Below are positions 44,773 to 53,321 of a stretch of 64,000 bases of DNA, piece after piece. The stretch comes from Shimia biformata (GTDB taxonomy: Bacteria; Pseudomonadota; Alphaproteobacteria; Rhodobacterales; Rhodobacteraceae). Where the stretch lies: positions 1,955,475-2,019,474 of the forward strand of contig NZ_JAFEJK010000001.1 of NCBI RefSeq assembly GCF_016888515.1, read 5' to 3'. The translations under genes and the position numbers were made by a program. Within the stretch, counting starts at the first letter, position 1. Every line of letters begins with the position of its first letter. Under the pieces are notes generated by a model. The model searched no databases. It was not told where the DNA came from and worked only from the letters and a program-made list of their open reading frames with translations.

Positions 44773-45872
44773 CCGTCTTCCATATGTAACAAGAGCCCCA
44801 TGGCCAGCATGACGCTGGCGACCGGTGGCGCCCAGGCCGCCAATGCGACCGGAATCTGTCCGTTTTCGCCAAGAATCTGGGCAAAGTTGCGCACGAAATA
44901 GAGGCCAAATCCCAGCAGCACCGCCGCCAGCACCGCCTGGCCGGTCTTGCCAAACCGCACCGGGCGCATGGTGAAGGCCGCCGCGATCAGCACCATGGCG
45001 ATCAGGAACAGCGGCTGCGCCATTTCCATCTGATACCAGACCTTGTGACGCCGCGCCGAAAATCCGGCCAGCTCCAGCCGCGAGATGAAGGCAGGCAGTT
45101 TCCAGAATGAAATCGTGTTCGGATTGCCGAAACTGTCGCGGATCGAGGCGCGCGTCAGGTTCGACGGCACCCGCAGCGTGTCATGCACGGTGGCCAGTTC
45201 CTCGGGGTTCACATCGACCTCAAGCGGCCAGCGCTTGGCGTTGATCAGCTCCCATTCGCCATCGCCTTCCAGAAGCGTCGCCTTGTCCGCCTCGACCCGG
45301 CGGATCGGCCCGCCGCCCGGCGCATAGGTGATGATGGTCACGTCAAACAGCGTGGTCGCGTCGGCATTGGTGTGCCCGGCATGAATGACCGACTGTCCGT
45401 TGCTGCTGCCCTGACGCAGCCAGACCCCCTCGCGGCTGATCGACAGCGCGTTCTGTCCATCGGACCCGAACGAGTCCTTGACCTGCTGATAGCGTTCGGT
45501 GGTGGCGGCCACGATCGGGTTGAACGTGGTGATCGCCAGCGCGCCGATCACCAGCGCCACCGCCACCGGCGCCATCAGCGCCATCAGCGCCGAGCGCCCC
45601 GCGGCACGGACCACGACCAGTTCGCTGGACCTTGCCAGACCAAGGAACAGGGTGATCGTGGACAGGATCGTCAGCAGTGGAAGTATCTGGTACAACCCCT
45701 TGGGCGTGTTCAGAAAAGTCAGTCTGAGGATATTGGAGAACCCGATTACGTCGACATCGTATTTGCGCAGATGCTCAACCAGATCGACCAGCACCATCAG
45801 CACGAAAAACACCAGTGCCAGACCCAGGAACATCCAGACGAATTTGCGCGCGAAATAGAAATAGACGGTCAT
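44769..45872 (-). CDS. lptG: LPS export ABC permease LptG
   Basis: A 367-residue inner-membrane permease of the LptB2FG transporter. Six membrane helices bracket a large periplasmic beta-jellyroll (about residues 100-270). YFARKFVWMFLGLALVFFVLM is the first helix, and GLARSSELVVVRAAGRSALM is the coupling region typical of LptF/G. Start and stop both overlap neighbours by 4 bp, so lptF-lptG-lptD are translationally coupled. Confidence 0.95.
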   Translation of the reverse strand: MTVYFYFARKFVWMFLGLALVFFVLMVLVDLVEHLRKYDVDVIGFSNILRLTFLNTPKGLYQILPLLTILSTITLFLGLARSSELVVVRAAGRSALMALMAPVAVALVIGALAITTFNPIVAATTERYQQVKDSFGSDGQNALSISREGVWLRQGSSNGQSVIHAGHTNADATTLFDVTIITYAPGGGPIRRVEADKATLLEGDGEWELINAKRWPLEVDVNPEELATVHDTLRVPSNLTRASIRDSFGNPNTISFWKLPAFISRLELAGFSARRHKVWYQMEMAQPLFLIAMVLIAAAFTMRPVRFGKTGQAVLAAVLLGFGLYFVRNFAQILGENGQIPVALAAWAPPVASVMLAMGLLLHMEDG

Positions 45873-46987
45873 GTCACCGCCCTCCGGCGCAGGCGCAGCG
45901 GGTGGGCCGCGAGGGTCAGAAGTGACAGCGCGATGCCAAAGCCAAGCGCCGGCGAGAGATAGATCAGGGGCCAGAGATCGCCGTTGCCCCGCACCGGGTC
46001 GATCATCGACGACTTGGTGCCTTCAAGCACGACCAGAAGCACAAAGGCAACCGCGATCTGGCGCCAGACCCCGAACCGGCTGTAGCCGCCGACCAGCAGG
46101 GTGGCAAAGCCGATCAGCGCCACCACGACGCACAAAAGCGGCAGCGCGATTCGGGTGTGCGCCTCTTCCATCACGGCGCCGACGGTTTCGTCGAGATCGG
46201 CGGCGATTTTCTCGGCGCTGCGCAACAGCTCCAGCGTGCCGAACTCGTCCAGCCGTTGGATTCCCAGCGGTCGTTCATCCAGCAGGGCGCTGATATCATA
46301 GGAAAAATCGGAAAATCGGGTTGTATAAAGCCGTTCGCCATCCTCGACGTGAACCTGTGCCAGACCGTCAACCATGATCAGCTTGGGGCCGGTTTCGGAT
46401 TTCACCAGATAGGCCTCGGCCGCCGTATAAGTGGTGGCCTGCGTGTCCTGACGCCGGTCCGACAGGTAGATATCCTTCAGAACCCCGGTCGGCGTGATTT
46501 CGCGGATATAGAAGGTGACGCCATCGGCAGGGTGGATGAACGTGCCCTCGGTCAACAGCCGCGAGGTGACGTTTTCGGCGATTTCCTTCTGCCGCTTGGT
46601 CAGTTCCGTGACCGAGGCCGGGACAAGCACATTGGTCAGGATCGCCATCATCAGCCCAACAAGGATGCCGAAATAGGCCACCGGACGCGACAGCCGCCAG
46701 GGGCTGAAACCCGTGGCCTGCATCACCGTCAGTTCACTTTCGCTGGTCAGCCGGTTGGTGGCATAGACGGTGGCGGCAAACGTGGCCATCGGCAGCACAA
46801 GCTGAATCACCTTTGGCAGGGAAAGTGCTGTAAACTCGATGAAAACCGATGCGGGCTGGCCGTCGGCGATCAGGCGGTCAAACAGGATCACCGCCCGGTT
46901 GACCCAATAAACGGCCACCAGAACCAGCGCGAAGAATCCGAACAGGACCAAGAACTGCGACAGTAAATATCTGTCGAACCGGCTCAC
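45869..46987 (-). CDS. lptF: LPS export ABC permease LptF
   Basis: A 372-residue partner of LptG. The GTG at 46987 (SRFDRYLLSQFLVLFGFFAL) with GGGGGA upstream is chosen; the longer frame adds 19 residues that would approach the pepA promoter. Sequence RLTSESELTVMQATGFSPWRL is the coupling helix, and a periplasmic jellyroll separates helices 3 and 4. It heads the lptF-lptG-lptD-surA-pdxA-ksgA run, divergent from pepA. LptB is not present in the window. Confidence 0.94.
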   Translation of the reverse strand: MSRFDRYLLSQFLVLFGFFALVLVAVYWVNRAVILFDRLIADGQPASVFIEFTALSLPKVIQLVLPMATFAATVYATNRLTSESELTVMQATGFSPWRLSRPVAYFGILVGLMMAILTNVLVPASVTELTKRQKEIAENVTSRLLTEGTFIHPADGVTFYIREITPTGVLKDIYLSDRRQDTQATTYTAAEAYLVKSETGPKLIMVDGLAQVHVEDGERLYTTRFSDFSYDISALLDERPLGIQRLDEFGTLELLRSAEKIAADLDETVGAVMEEAHTRIALPLLCVVVALIGFATLLVGGYSRFGVWRQIAVAFVLLVVLEGTKSSMIDPVRGNGDLWPLIYLSPALGFGIALSLLTLAAHPLRLRRRAVT

Positions 46988-47121
46988 CTTCCAGAATCCC
47001 CCGATCAGCCTTTGCGATTGTCGCGACAATAGGGGATTTGGCACCGGGGGAAAACTGCTATCTGGCCAACTGCCATGCGGCGGGTTAGGTCTTTGGAAAG
47101 CGTATCGAGGGGAGATTCAGC

Positions 47122-48594
47122 GTGGTGAAACCGGTTAGCGTCACATTCAAAGAGACCGTTCTTGATGATCTTGCGGCGGCAAAGGGCCGCGTGGCCATCC
47201 TTGTTGACCCGGACGGGCGGATCGATCCGGCGGGCCGGCGGGTGAACCGGCTGACCAAGGGCGCGATCCAGCGCATCATCGACTCTGGCGCGGGCAAGCT
47301 GAAATCGGGAGATCTGCGCACGCTGGCCTATCCTGCGGGCATGGCGGCGGATGCCGTGGACGTGGTGGTCCTTGCCCGTGGCGCCAGCCATGCCGAGGCG
47401 CGCAAGGCGGGCGCGGCGCTGGCCAAGGCGCGCGGAACGGCGTTGCTGCTGCTGGCGGCGGGCGCGCATCGGCGGGCTGATGAGATCGTTCTGGGGCTGG
47501 CACTTCGCGATTACGGGTTTGACGCGCACAAGTCCGACGCCTCGCAGGAGGACACGCGCGGTGTCACCGTGATGGCGACCAGGCCCGACCAGGTCGAAGC
47601 CGCCGCCGCCCCGCATCTGGCGGTGGCCGAGGGCGTGTTTTTCACCCGCGATCTGGTCAACGAGCCCGCCAATGTGCTGACCACCACGGAATTTGCCGCG
47701 CGGTTGAAGGACATGACGGCGCTTGGCCTCAAGGTCGAGGTGCTTGAGGAAAAGAAACTGGCCGAACTGGGCATGGGCGCATTGCTGGCGGTCGGGCAGG
47801 GGTCCGACAGCCCGTCAAAGGTTGTGGTGATGCAGTGGAATGGTGGCGCGAAGGGTGCCGCGCCGCTGGCGCTGGTCGGGAAGGGCGTGGTGTTCGACAC
47901 CGGCGGTATCTCGCTCAAACCGGCGGGGGGCATGGAGGACATGACCATGGACATGGGCGGCGCGGGTGTCGTCGCCGGGGTCATGCGCGCGATTGCGCTG
48001 CGGAAGGCAAAGGCCAACGTCGTGGGCCTTGTTGGTCTGGTCGAGAACATGCCCTCGGGCAATGCAACCCGTCCCGGCGACGTGGTGAAATCGATGAAGG
48101 GCGACACGATCGAGGTCATCAACACCGACGCCGAGGGACGGCTGGTGCTGTGCGACGTGATGCATTACGCGCAGGACCGGTTCAAACCCGCCGGCATGAT
48201 CGACCTTGCCACGCTGACCGGCGCGATCATTATCGGGCTGGGGCATGACAAGGCGGGGGTGTTTTCAAATGACGATCCGTTCTGCAAGGCACTCTTGAAA
48301 GCGGCCGAGTCCGAGGGCGAAGGCGCGTGGCGGATGCCGCTGGGACAGGCTTATGCCGATCAGCTGAAGTCGCAGATTGCCGATCTGAAAAACACCGGCG
48401 GCCGCCCCGCCGGGTCGATCACCGCGGCTGAATTCCTGCACCGTTTTGTTGCCGAAGGCACACCATGGGCGCATATCGATATTGCCGGGGTCGCCTCGCT
48501 CAAGACCGACAGCGCCTTTGCCCCCAAGGGCGCGACGGGCTGGGGCGTGATGACGCTGAACCGGCTGATCGCCGACAATTACGAGGGTGAATGA
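47122..48594 (+). CDS. pepA: Leucyl aminopeptidase (M17)
   Basis: A 490-residue cytoplasmic M17 aminopeptidase. Metal and catalytic motifs: VFDTGGISLKPAGGM with Lys and Asp ligands, MDMGGAGVVAGVM, and the family signature NTDAEGRLVLCD. The N-terminal macrodomain-like part is present. PepA in gammaproteobacteria can also bind DNA, which cannot be judged here. It overlaps holC by 8 bp and faces lptF. Confidence 0.96.
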   Translation: MVKPVSVTFKETVLDDLAAAKGRVAILVDPDGRIDPAGRRVNRLTKGAIQRIIDSGAGKLKSGDLRTLAYPAGMAADAVDVVVLARGASHAEARKAGAALAKARGTALLLLAAGAHRRADEIVLGLALRDYGFDAHKSDASQEDTRGVTVMATRPDQVEAAAAPHLAVAEGVFFTRDLVNEPANVLTTTEFAARLKDMTALGLKVEVLEEKKLAELGMGALLAVGQGSDSPSKVVVMQWNGGAKGAAPLALVGKGVVFDTGGISLKPAGGMEDMTMDMGGAGVVAGVMRAIALRKAKANVVGLVGLVENMPSGNATRPGDVVKSMKGDTIEVINTDAEGRLVLCDVMHYAQDRFKPAGMIDLATLTGAIIIGLGHDKAGVFSNDDPFCKALLKAAESEGEGAWRMPLGQAYADQLKSQIADLKNTGGRPAGSITAAEFLHRFVAEGTPWAHIDIAGVASLKTDSAFAPKGATGWGVMTLNRLIADNYEGE

Positions 48595-49066
48595 CACCTT
48601 GGGCGACGCCTTTTTCTATCACCTGACCCGCAACCCGGTCGAAACCACGCTGGCGACGCTTCTGGAAAGGTCGCGCGCGGCGGGGATGCGCGTGCTGGTC
48701 CGGGGGCGGGATGCTGAACGGATGAACTGGCTGGACGAAAAGCTTTGGCTTGGGCCGGAAGATGCGTTTCTGGCCCATGGCCTGTCGGGTGGTCCGCATG
48801 ACGCCGACCAGCCGATCCTGCTGACCACGGCGGACGGCAATCCCAACGGCGCGAACTGCCTGATGGTGATCGATGGGGCCGAGGTTTCGGCGGAGGAAGT
48901 GCAGGCGGCGGACCGGGTCTGTATCCTGTTTGACGGCCATGATGAAGGTGCCGTGGGGATTGCCCGGACCCAGTGGAAGGGGCTGACCGATGCGGGCTGC
49001 GCCGCGAAATACTGGTCCGAGGAAAGCGGCCGCTGGGAGATGAAGGCGCAGCACCCGAAGGGGTAG
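48587..49066 (+). CDS. holC: DNA polymerase III subunit chi
   Basis: A 159-residue clamp-loader accessory protein that links the polymerase holoenzyme with SSB. Segments FFYHLTRNPVETTLATLLERS at the N-terminus and WTY-like DEKLWLGPEDAFLAHGL, plus QPILLTT, match the chi family. The C-terminus is longer than in E. coli and charged. It is coupled to pepA, the usual arrangement. Confidence 0.93.
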   Translation: MNDTLGDAFFYHLTRNPVETTLATLLERSRAAGMRVLVRGRDAERMNWLDEKLWLGPEDAFLAHGLSGGPHDADQPILLTTADGNPNGANCLMVIDGAEVSAEEVQAADRVCILFDGHDEGAVGIARTQWKGLTDAGCAAKYWSEESGRWEMKAQHPKG

Positions 49067-49109
49067 GTCAGCTAGAGATTAGGGCTGCATAGACCCGCGG
49101 GGTGGCGCA

Positions 49110-49128
49110 GCCCGGCGTGCCGCCGGGC
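49110..49128. terminator. Hairpin between convergent holC and fba
   Basis: GCCCGGCG-TGC-CGCCGGGC is a perfect 8-bp stem in the 81-bp gap between holC and fba. No clean T-run follows on either side (GGTTCGTTT on plus), so it is a plausible but unproven terminator. Confidence 0.45.
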
Positions 49129-49147
49129 GGTTCGTTTCAACTGTGGT

Positions 49148-50041
49148 TTACCCCGCAATCGACGCCTTGAAGATGCTGTCGATGGTCTGGTCCAGTGTCT
49201 TGTCGAACTCGGCATCCGACTGCTGCGCCGACAGGCCCTCGGTCAGGGCGCGGCTGAAGGATGCGATCATGCCGGTCTGTTGCGCCAGCAGCGCGTTGGC
49301 CTCATCCCGGCTGTAACCACCTGATAATGCGACAACTTTCAGAACGCGCGGGTGATCGACCAGCGCCTTGTACTGGTTCGCCTTGGTCGGAAGGGTCAGT
49401 TTCAGCATGACGGTCTTGTCGTCAGACAGCGCATCCAGCTGCTTCTTGATCTCGGCCAGAAGGATGTCCTCGGCCTCCGGCTTGTCCGCGATCGAGATCG
49501 TCACCTCGGGCTCGATGATCGGCACCAGCCCGCGCGCCATGATCTGTTCCGCCACTTCAAACTGCTGGGCGACATTTGCGGCGATGCCCGCGGGGTTGGC
49601 CGCGTCGATGACCGAGCGCATCTTGGTGCCGAAAACGCCGTTTTCCACGGCACGGTCCAGAAGCTTGTCGAGATCGGGCATCGGCTTCATCAGCTTGACG
49701 CCGTCTTTTTCGTCCTCAAGCCCCTTGTCGACCTTCAGGAAGGGCACCACGCCGCGCTCTTCCCACAGGTATTGCGCCGAGGGCTTGCCGCCGATGTCGC
49801 GGTCCATGGTCATTTCAAACAGGATCGCGCCGACGACGCGGTCGCCGGTGAAGGCGGGCGATTGCGCGATGCGCGAACGCATCTGGTGGATCAGGTCGAA
49901 CATCTCGGCATCCGAACCATAGGCGTCTTCCTCGATGCCATAAAGCCGCAGCGCCTTGGGGGTCGATCCGCCCGACTGATCCAGCGCCGCGACAAAGCCG
50001 CGACCGGCACCGATTTTTTCGACTTGAGCTTGGTTGGGCAT
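49148..50041 (-). CDS. Fructose-bisphosphate aldolase, class I
   Basis: A 297-residue class I (Schiff-base) FBP aldolase of the short bacterial type. Evidence: GRGFVAALDQSGGSTPKAL near the N-terminus, VVPFLKVDKGLEDEKDGVKLMKPM, GLVPIIEPEVTI, and a Lys in VMLKLTLPTKANQY as the likely Schiff-base residue. It cleaves FBP or works in the gluconeogenic direction. Its promoter has a LacI-type palindrome upstream of the -35, in the same position as at eno. pgk lies about 2 kb away. Confidence 0.9.
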   Translation of the reverse strand: MPNQAQVEKIGAGRGFVAALDQSGGSTPKALRLYGIEEDAYGSDAEMFDLIHQMRSRIAQSPAFTGDRVVGAILFEMTMDRDIGGKPSAQYLWEERGVVPFLKVDKGLEDEKDGVKLMKPMPDLDKLLDRAVENGVFGTKMRSVIDAANPAGIAANVAQQFEVAEQIMARGLVPIIEPEVTISIADKPEAEDILLAEIKKQLDALSDDKTVMLKLTLPTKANQYKALVDHPRVLKVVALSGGYSRDEANALLAQQTGMIASFSRALTEGLSAQQSDAEFDKTLDQTIDSIFKASIAG

Positions 50042-50100
50042 GTCTCAATTCCACCTGATCTGAAAATGACTGTCCGGCCCCGGCGGGGCCCGTTGCCCCG

Positions 50101-50129
50101 CTTCTAGGTCAGGCTTTGAAGGGTTGCAA
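50101..50129 (-). promoter_or_regulatory. Putative fba promoter
   Basis: Minus-strand TTGCAA (50124-50129) and TAGAAG (50101-50106) are spaced 17 bp, 60 bp upstream of the aldolase ATG. The implied start near 50094 places the palindrome at 50133-50146 at about -45. Confidence 0.45.
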
Positions 50130-50132
50130 TGT

Positions 50133-50146
50133 GGTTAGCGCGAACA
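50133..50146. promoter_or_regulatory. LacI-type palindrome (CceR-like operator)
   Basis: GGTTA-GCGC-GAACA matches TGTTA-N-CG-N-TAACA at 10 of 12 defined positions with the central CG intact. It lies between the divergent aldolase and MAPEG genes, directly upstream of the aldolase -35. Confidence 0.5.
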
Positions 50147-50208
50147 GTGGGGCATGGACCGAAGGAAAGCGGGACTGTTAGGGTGAAACCAGCAGGAGGA
50201 CGCCGAAA

Positions 50209-50673
50209 ATGGAACAATTGACCTTGGAAAACCCGGTTTTCGTGGCCTACCTGATCGCCTCGGCGCTGATGGTGCTGAAGGTGATGGGGCAGGGCTGGAT
50301 GACGGTGCAGCGGATGCTGAAGGTGGATGCCGGGCTGGTAAACCCCGAGGACATCGCGCCGGGGCCGACCAACAGGAACCCGCGTCCCGAGCAGCTGGAC
50401 CACAACGACTATGTCGATCGGTCGCGGCGGATGCACCGCAACGACCTTGAGAATATCCCCGGCTTCTGGATGGCGGGGTTCATCTATGTCGTGATCGGGC
50501 CTCCGGTCCTTTTGGCGCAAATCCTGTTTTATGGTTTCGTGGTGGCGCGAATGCTGCATGCCTGGGCCTATGTCACCGCCAAAAGCCACGAGGTCCGGGC
50601 GACATTTTACACGGTCGGATCGCTGATCGTAATCTTCATGGCGATCCATGCGCTGGTGGTGCTGGTGGTCTGA
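50209..50673 (+). CDS. MAPEG-family membrane protein
   Basis: A 154-residue integral membrane protein of the MAPEG superfamily (membrane-associated eicosanoid and glutathione metabolism). Four helices: VFVAYLIASALMVLKVMG, GFWMAGFIYVVIGPPVL, ILFYGFVVARMLHAWAYV and TVGSLIVIFMAIHALVVLVV. The RMHRNDLENIP motif before helix 2 and ARMLHAWAY are MAPEG hallmarks linked to glutathione binding. Substrate unknown. It diverges from the aldolase gene and has AGGAGGA upstream. Confidence 0.88.
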   Translation: MEQLTLENPVFVAYLIASALMVLKVMGQGWMTVQRMLKVDAGLVNPEDIAPGPTNRNPRPEQLDHNDYVDRSRRMHRNDLENIPGFWMAGFIYVVIGPPVLLAQILFYGFVVARMLHAWAYVTAKSHEVRATFYTVGSLIVIFMAIHALVVLVV

Positions 50674-50758
50674 TCGATGTTTGCGGTGACGCGGCGTCCT
50701 GCTGGTTTGAAAGCCGTGGCTGCGTCAGTCTTTTCTCAAGTGGATGAGGAGACCCGCC

Positions 50759-50951
50759 ATGACCCCAACTGCCCCCCGCGCCGATCTGGGAACCCATGAG
50801 GTCCAGAACCAGCCCGACCCCGAAACGGGCCGCGACCTGTGGGCCAGCGACCTGCCCCTGCGCGAGGCGGCGGAAAAGGCTGGCGCGCGGGTCGATCCCC
50901 GGCGCGATCGCGGGTCTGGACACGGGCGCAATTCTGTCGCGGCTGGGTTAG
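50759..50951 (+). pseudogene. Remnant of an AidB-like acyl-CoA dehydrogenase gene
   Basis: An intact GAGGAG ribosome site and ATG are followed by about 45 codons (THEVQNQPDPETGRDLWASD ...) that align without gaps to the N-terminus of AidB-type acyl-CoA dehydrogenases: 15 of 32 residues agree with E. coli AidB as I recall it (TH.V.NQP.P, L..SD..L.EA). After that the frame loses similarity. A short piece in another frame, [12 protein letters not shown] then TAG at 50949, ends exactly at the convergent pgk stop and looks like the original C-terminus. An internal deletion of most of the ~1.6-kb gene is inferred. Confidence 0.55.
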
Positions 50952-52138
50952 CCCATCAGGGCCGCAACACCGGGCAGCGTCTTGCCTTCCATCCATTCAA
51001 GGAACGCGCCGCCTGCGGTCGAGATATAGCTGAAATCATCCGCAGCGCCGGATGCGTTCAGCGCCGCAACCGTATCACCACCGCCCGCAACCGAGATCAG
51101 CCCGCCCGCCCGTGTCAGCGCGGCAGCCTTCAGCGCAGCGGCATCGGTGGCGGCGTTGAAGGGTTCGATCTCGAACGCGCCGAGGGGGCCGTTCCAGATC
51201 AGCGTCTTGCTGGCTTCCAGAACCTTCGACACTTCGGCGACGCTGGCGGGGCCGGCATCAAGGATCATTGCATCCGCAGGACAGGCGTCGGCGGCAACGG
51301 TTTCATTCGCCGCGCCTGCCTTGAACTCGCGGGCGACGACCACGTCGACGGGCAGGACGATATTGCAGCCCGCAGCGGCGGCTTTCTCCATGATCTCGCG
51401 CGCGGTGCCGGTCATGTCATGCTCGGCCAGTGACTTGCCCACGTCGATCCCCTTGGCGGCAAGGAAGGTATTGGCCATGCCGCCGCCGATGATGAGGTTG
51501 TCGACCTTGCCGACGAGGTTGCCCAGAAGCTCCAGCTTGGTTGACACCTTGGCCCCGCCGACCACCGCCGTGACGGGCCGTTTCGGGGTGCCAAGCGCGG
51601 TTTCCAGCGCCGACAGTTCCGCCTGCATCAGGCGGCCCGCGCAGGCGGGCAAGAGACGCGCCAGCGCCTCGGTCGAGGCATGGGCGCGGTGCGCGGCGGA
51701 AAAGGCGTCGTTGCAATAGATGTCGCCCAGCTTGGCCATGTTCGCGGCAAAGGCGGCGTCATTCTCGGTCTCGGCGGCATGGAAGCGGGTGTTTTCCAGA
51801 AGCAGCACCTGACCGGGTTGCAGCGCGGCGGATGCGGCTTCGGCGGCAGGGCCGACGCAATCGGCGGCAAAGACCACCGGCGCGTCAAACGCGGCTTCCA
51901 GTGCCGGGACAAGCTGTTGCAGCGACATCTCGGCCACGCGCGCGCCCTTGGGCCGTCCGAAATGCGCCAGCAGGATCGGCAGGCCGCCCGCCCCAAGGAT
52001 GTCCTTCACGGTCGGCACGATGCGCTGGATGCGGGTGTCGTCGGTCACTTTCCCGTCCGCCACGGGCACGTTGATATCGACCCGCACCAGAACCCGTTTG
52101 CCGTCAAGCTGCATCTGATCCAGCGTTTTCCAAGCCAT
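50948..52138 (-). CDS. pgk: Phosphoglycerate kinase
   Basis: A 396-residue glycolytic enzyme. N-terminal [16 protein letters not shown] is the PGK signature; [26 protein letters not shown] and the C-terminal nucleotide loop [17 protein letters not shown] follow. Both lobes are complete. It catalyses 1,3-bisphosphoglycerate to 3-phosphoglycerate with ATP formation. The fba gene is ~0.9 kb downstream on the same strand, with MAPEG and the remnant in between. A CTCTGCCCAGAG palindrome lies upstream (52184-52195) but no LacI-type site is seen. Confidence 0.96.
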   Translation of the reverse strand: MAWKTLDQMQLDGKRVLVRVDINVPVADGKVTDDTRIQRIVPTVKDILGAGGLPILLAHFGRPKGARVAEMSLQQLVPALEAAFDAPVVFAADCVGPAAEAASAALQPGQVLLLENTRFHAAETENDAAFAANMAKLGDIYCNDAFSAAHRAHASTEALARLLPACAGRLMQAELSALETALGTPKRPVTAVVGGAKVSTKLELLGNLVGKVDNLIIGGGMANTFLAAKGIDVGKSLAEHDMTGTAREIMEKAAAAGCNIVLPVDVVVAREFKAGAANETVAADACPADAMILDAGPASVAEVSKVLEASKTLIWNGPLGAFEIEPFNAATDAAALKAAALTRAGGLISVAGGGDTVAALNASGAADDFSYISTAGGAFLEWMEGKTLPGVAALMG

Positions 52139-52268
52139 CTTGCCAACCCTTTTTTCAAAACCGTTGGCGGGTTGTTGCCCTGTCTCTGCCCAGAGGTCAA
52201 TGGCGCGTCTTGGCTTTCCCGATCCGCTTGCTTAGGGTCAGGCCAAACCGACAAATGAGGAGCGCCCC

Positions 52269-52781
52269 ATGGCCGAGATCAAAGACCCCGAAAACACCAT
52301 CCTGATGGAGCTGAAAAACGGCACCGTCGTGATCGAGCTTTTGCCCGATATCGCCCCCGGCCACGCCGAGCGCATGAAGGAACTGGCGCGCGGCGGTCAC
52401 TATGACAACGTGGTCTTTCACCGCGTAATCGACGGGTTCATGGCCCAGACCGGCGACGTTGCCAATGGCAATACCGAGAAGGACTATAACCCGCGCATGG
52501 CCGGCACCGGTGGCAGCGATCTGCCGAACCTGAAGGCCGAGTTCAGCCGCATCCCGCATGATCGCGGCACGCTGGGCGCCGCCCGCAGCCAGATGCCGGA
52601 TTCTGCGAACAGCCAGTTCTTCATCAACTTCAAGGACAACCATTTCCTGAACGGGCAATACACCGTCTATGGCCGCGTGATCGACGGCATGGAACATGTC
52701 GACGCCATCGTGCGCGGCGAGCCGCCCGCGAACCCCGACAAGATGATTTCCGTGAAGGTGGCCGCCGATGTCGATGCTTAA
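52269..52781 (+). CDS. ppiB: Cytoplasmic peptidyl-prolyl cis-trans isomerase (cyclophilin)
   Basis: A 170-residue cyclophilin-type PPIase without a signal peptide. Active-site segments NVVFHRVIDGFMAQTGDV (catalytic Arg), SQMPDSANSQFFINF and FLNGQYTVYGRVIDGM are present. It overlaps the following secreted cyclophilin by 14 bp, and the two are closely similar, so they arose by tandem duplication. ATG 52269 follows a GAGGAG site. Confidence 0.94.
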   Translation: MAEIKDPENTILMELKNGTVVIELLPDIAPGHAERMKELARGGHYDNVVFHRVIDGFMAQTGDVANGNTEKDYNPRMAGTGGSDLPNLKAEFSRIPHDRGTLGAARSQMPDSANSQFFINFKDNHFLNGQYTVYGRVIDGMEHVDAIVRGEPPANPDKMISVKVAADVDA

Positions 52782-53319
52782 ATCCGTTCTCGCGCTGGCG
52801 CTGATGGCCAGCCCCGCCATGGCCGCCGGTCTCAAGATCGAGGTCGAGGGCGAGGCCAACGGCACCATCACCATCGACCTGATGGAAGATGTCGCGCCGA
52901 TGCATGTCGCCCAGATCACCGCGCTGGCGGAAGAGGGCGCCTATGACGGCGTCGTCTTTCACCGCGTGATCGACGGCTTCATGGCCCAGACCGGCGATGT
53001 TCAGTTCGGCAAGATGGGTGAAAACCTCAGCCGCGCGGGCATGGGCGGGTCTGACCGTCCCGACCTGCCGGCCGAGTTCTCGGACGTGCCGTATGAGCGC
53101 GGCATCGTCGGCATGGCCCGCAGCCAGAACCCCAACAGCGCCAACAGCCAGTTCTTCATCATGTTCGCGCCGGGGCATTTCCTGAACGGGCAATATACCG
53201 TTGTCGGTGTGGTGACGGACGGCATGGACGTGGTCGACGCGATCAAGCGCGGCAAGGGACAGAACGGTGCCGTGATCGGCCAGCCCGACGTCATGAAAAC
53301 GGTCACTGTGATCGACTAA
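52768..53319 (+). CDS. Secreted peptidyl-prolyl cis-trans isomerase (cyclophilin)
   Basis: A 183-residue cyclophilin with an N-terminal signal peptide (VLALALMASPAMAAG), hence periplasmic. The catalytic core repeats that of its neighbour: VVFHRVIDGFMAQTGDVQ, SQNPNSANSQFFIMF and FLNGQYTVVGVVTDGM. It overlaps ppiB by 14 bp. It probably assists folding of envelope proteins alongside SurA; direct evidence is absent. Confidence 0.93.
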   Translation: MSMLKSVLALALMASPAMAAGLKIEVEGEANGTITIDLMEDVAPMHVAQITALAEEGAYDGVVFHRVIDGFMAQTGDVQFGKMGENLSRAGMGGSDRPDLPAEFSDVPYERGIVGMARSQNPNSANSQFFIMFAPGHFLNGQYTVVGVVTDGMDVVDAIKRGKGQNGAVIGQPDVMKTVTVID

Positions 53320-53321
53320 AA

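Noticed and set aside
50176-50188. Second TGTTA half-site (TGTTAGGGTGAAA) near the aldolase/MAPEG gap
   Set aside because: Only one half matches and the central CG is absent, so it does not qualify as an operator.
52184-52195. CTCTG-CC-CAGAG palindrome upstream of pgk as a regulatory operator
   Set aside because: It does not resemble the TGTTA/TAACA sites at eno and fba, and no good -10 accompanies it.
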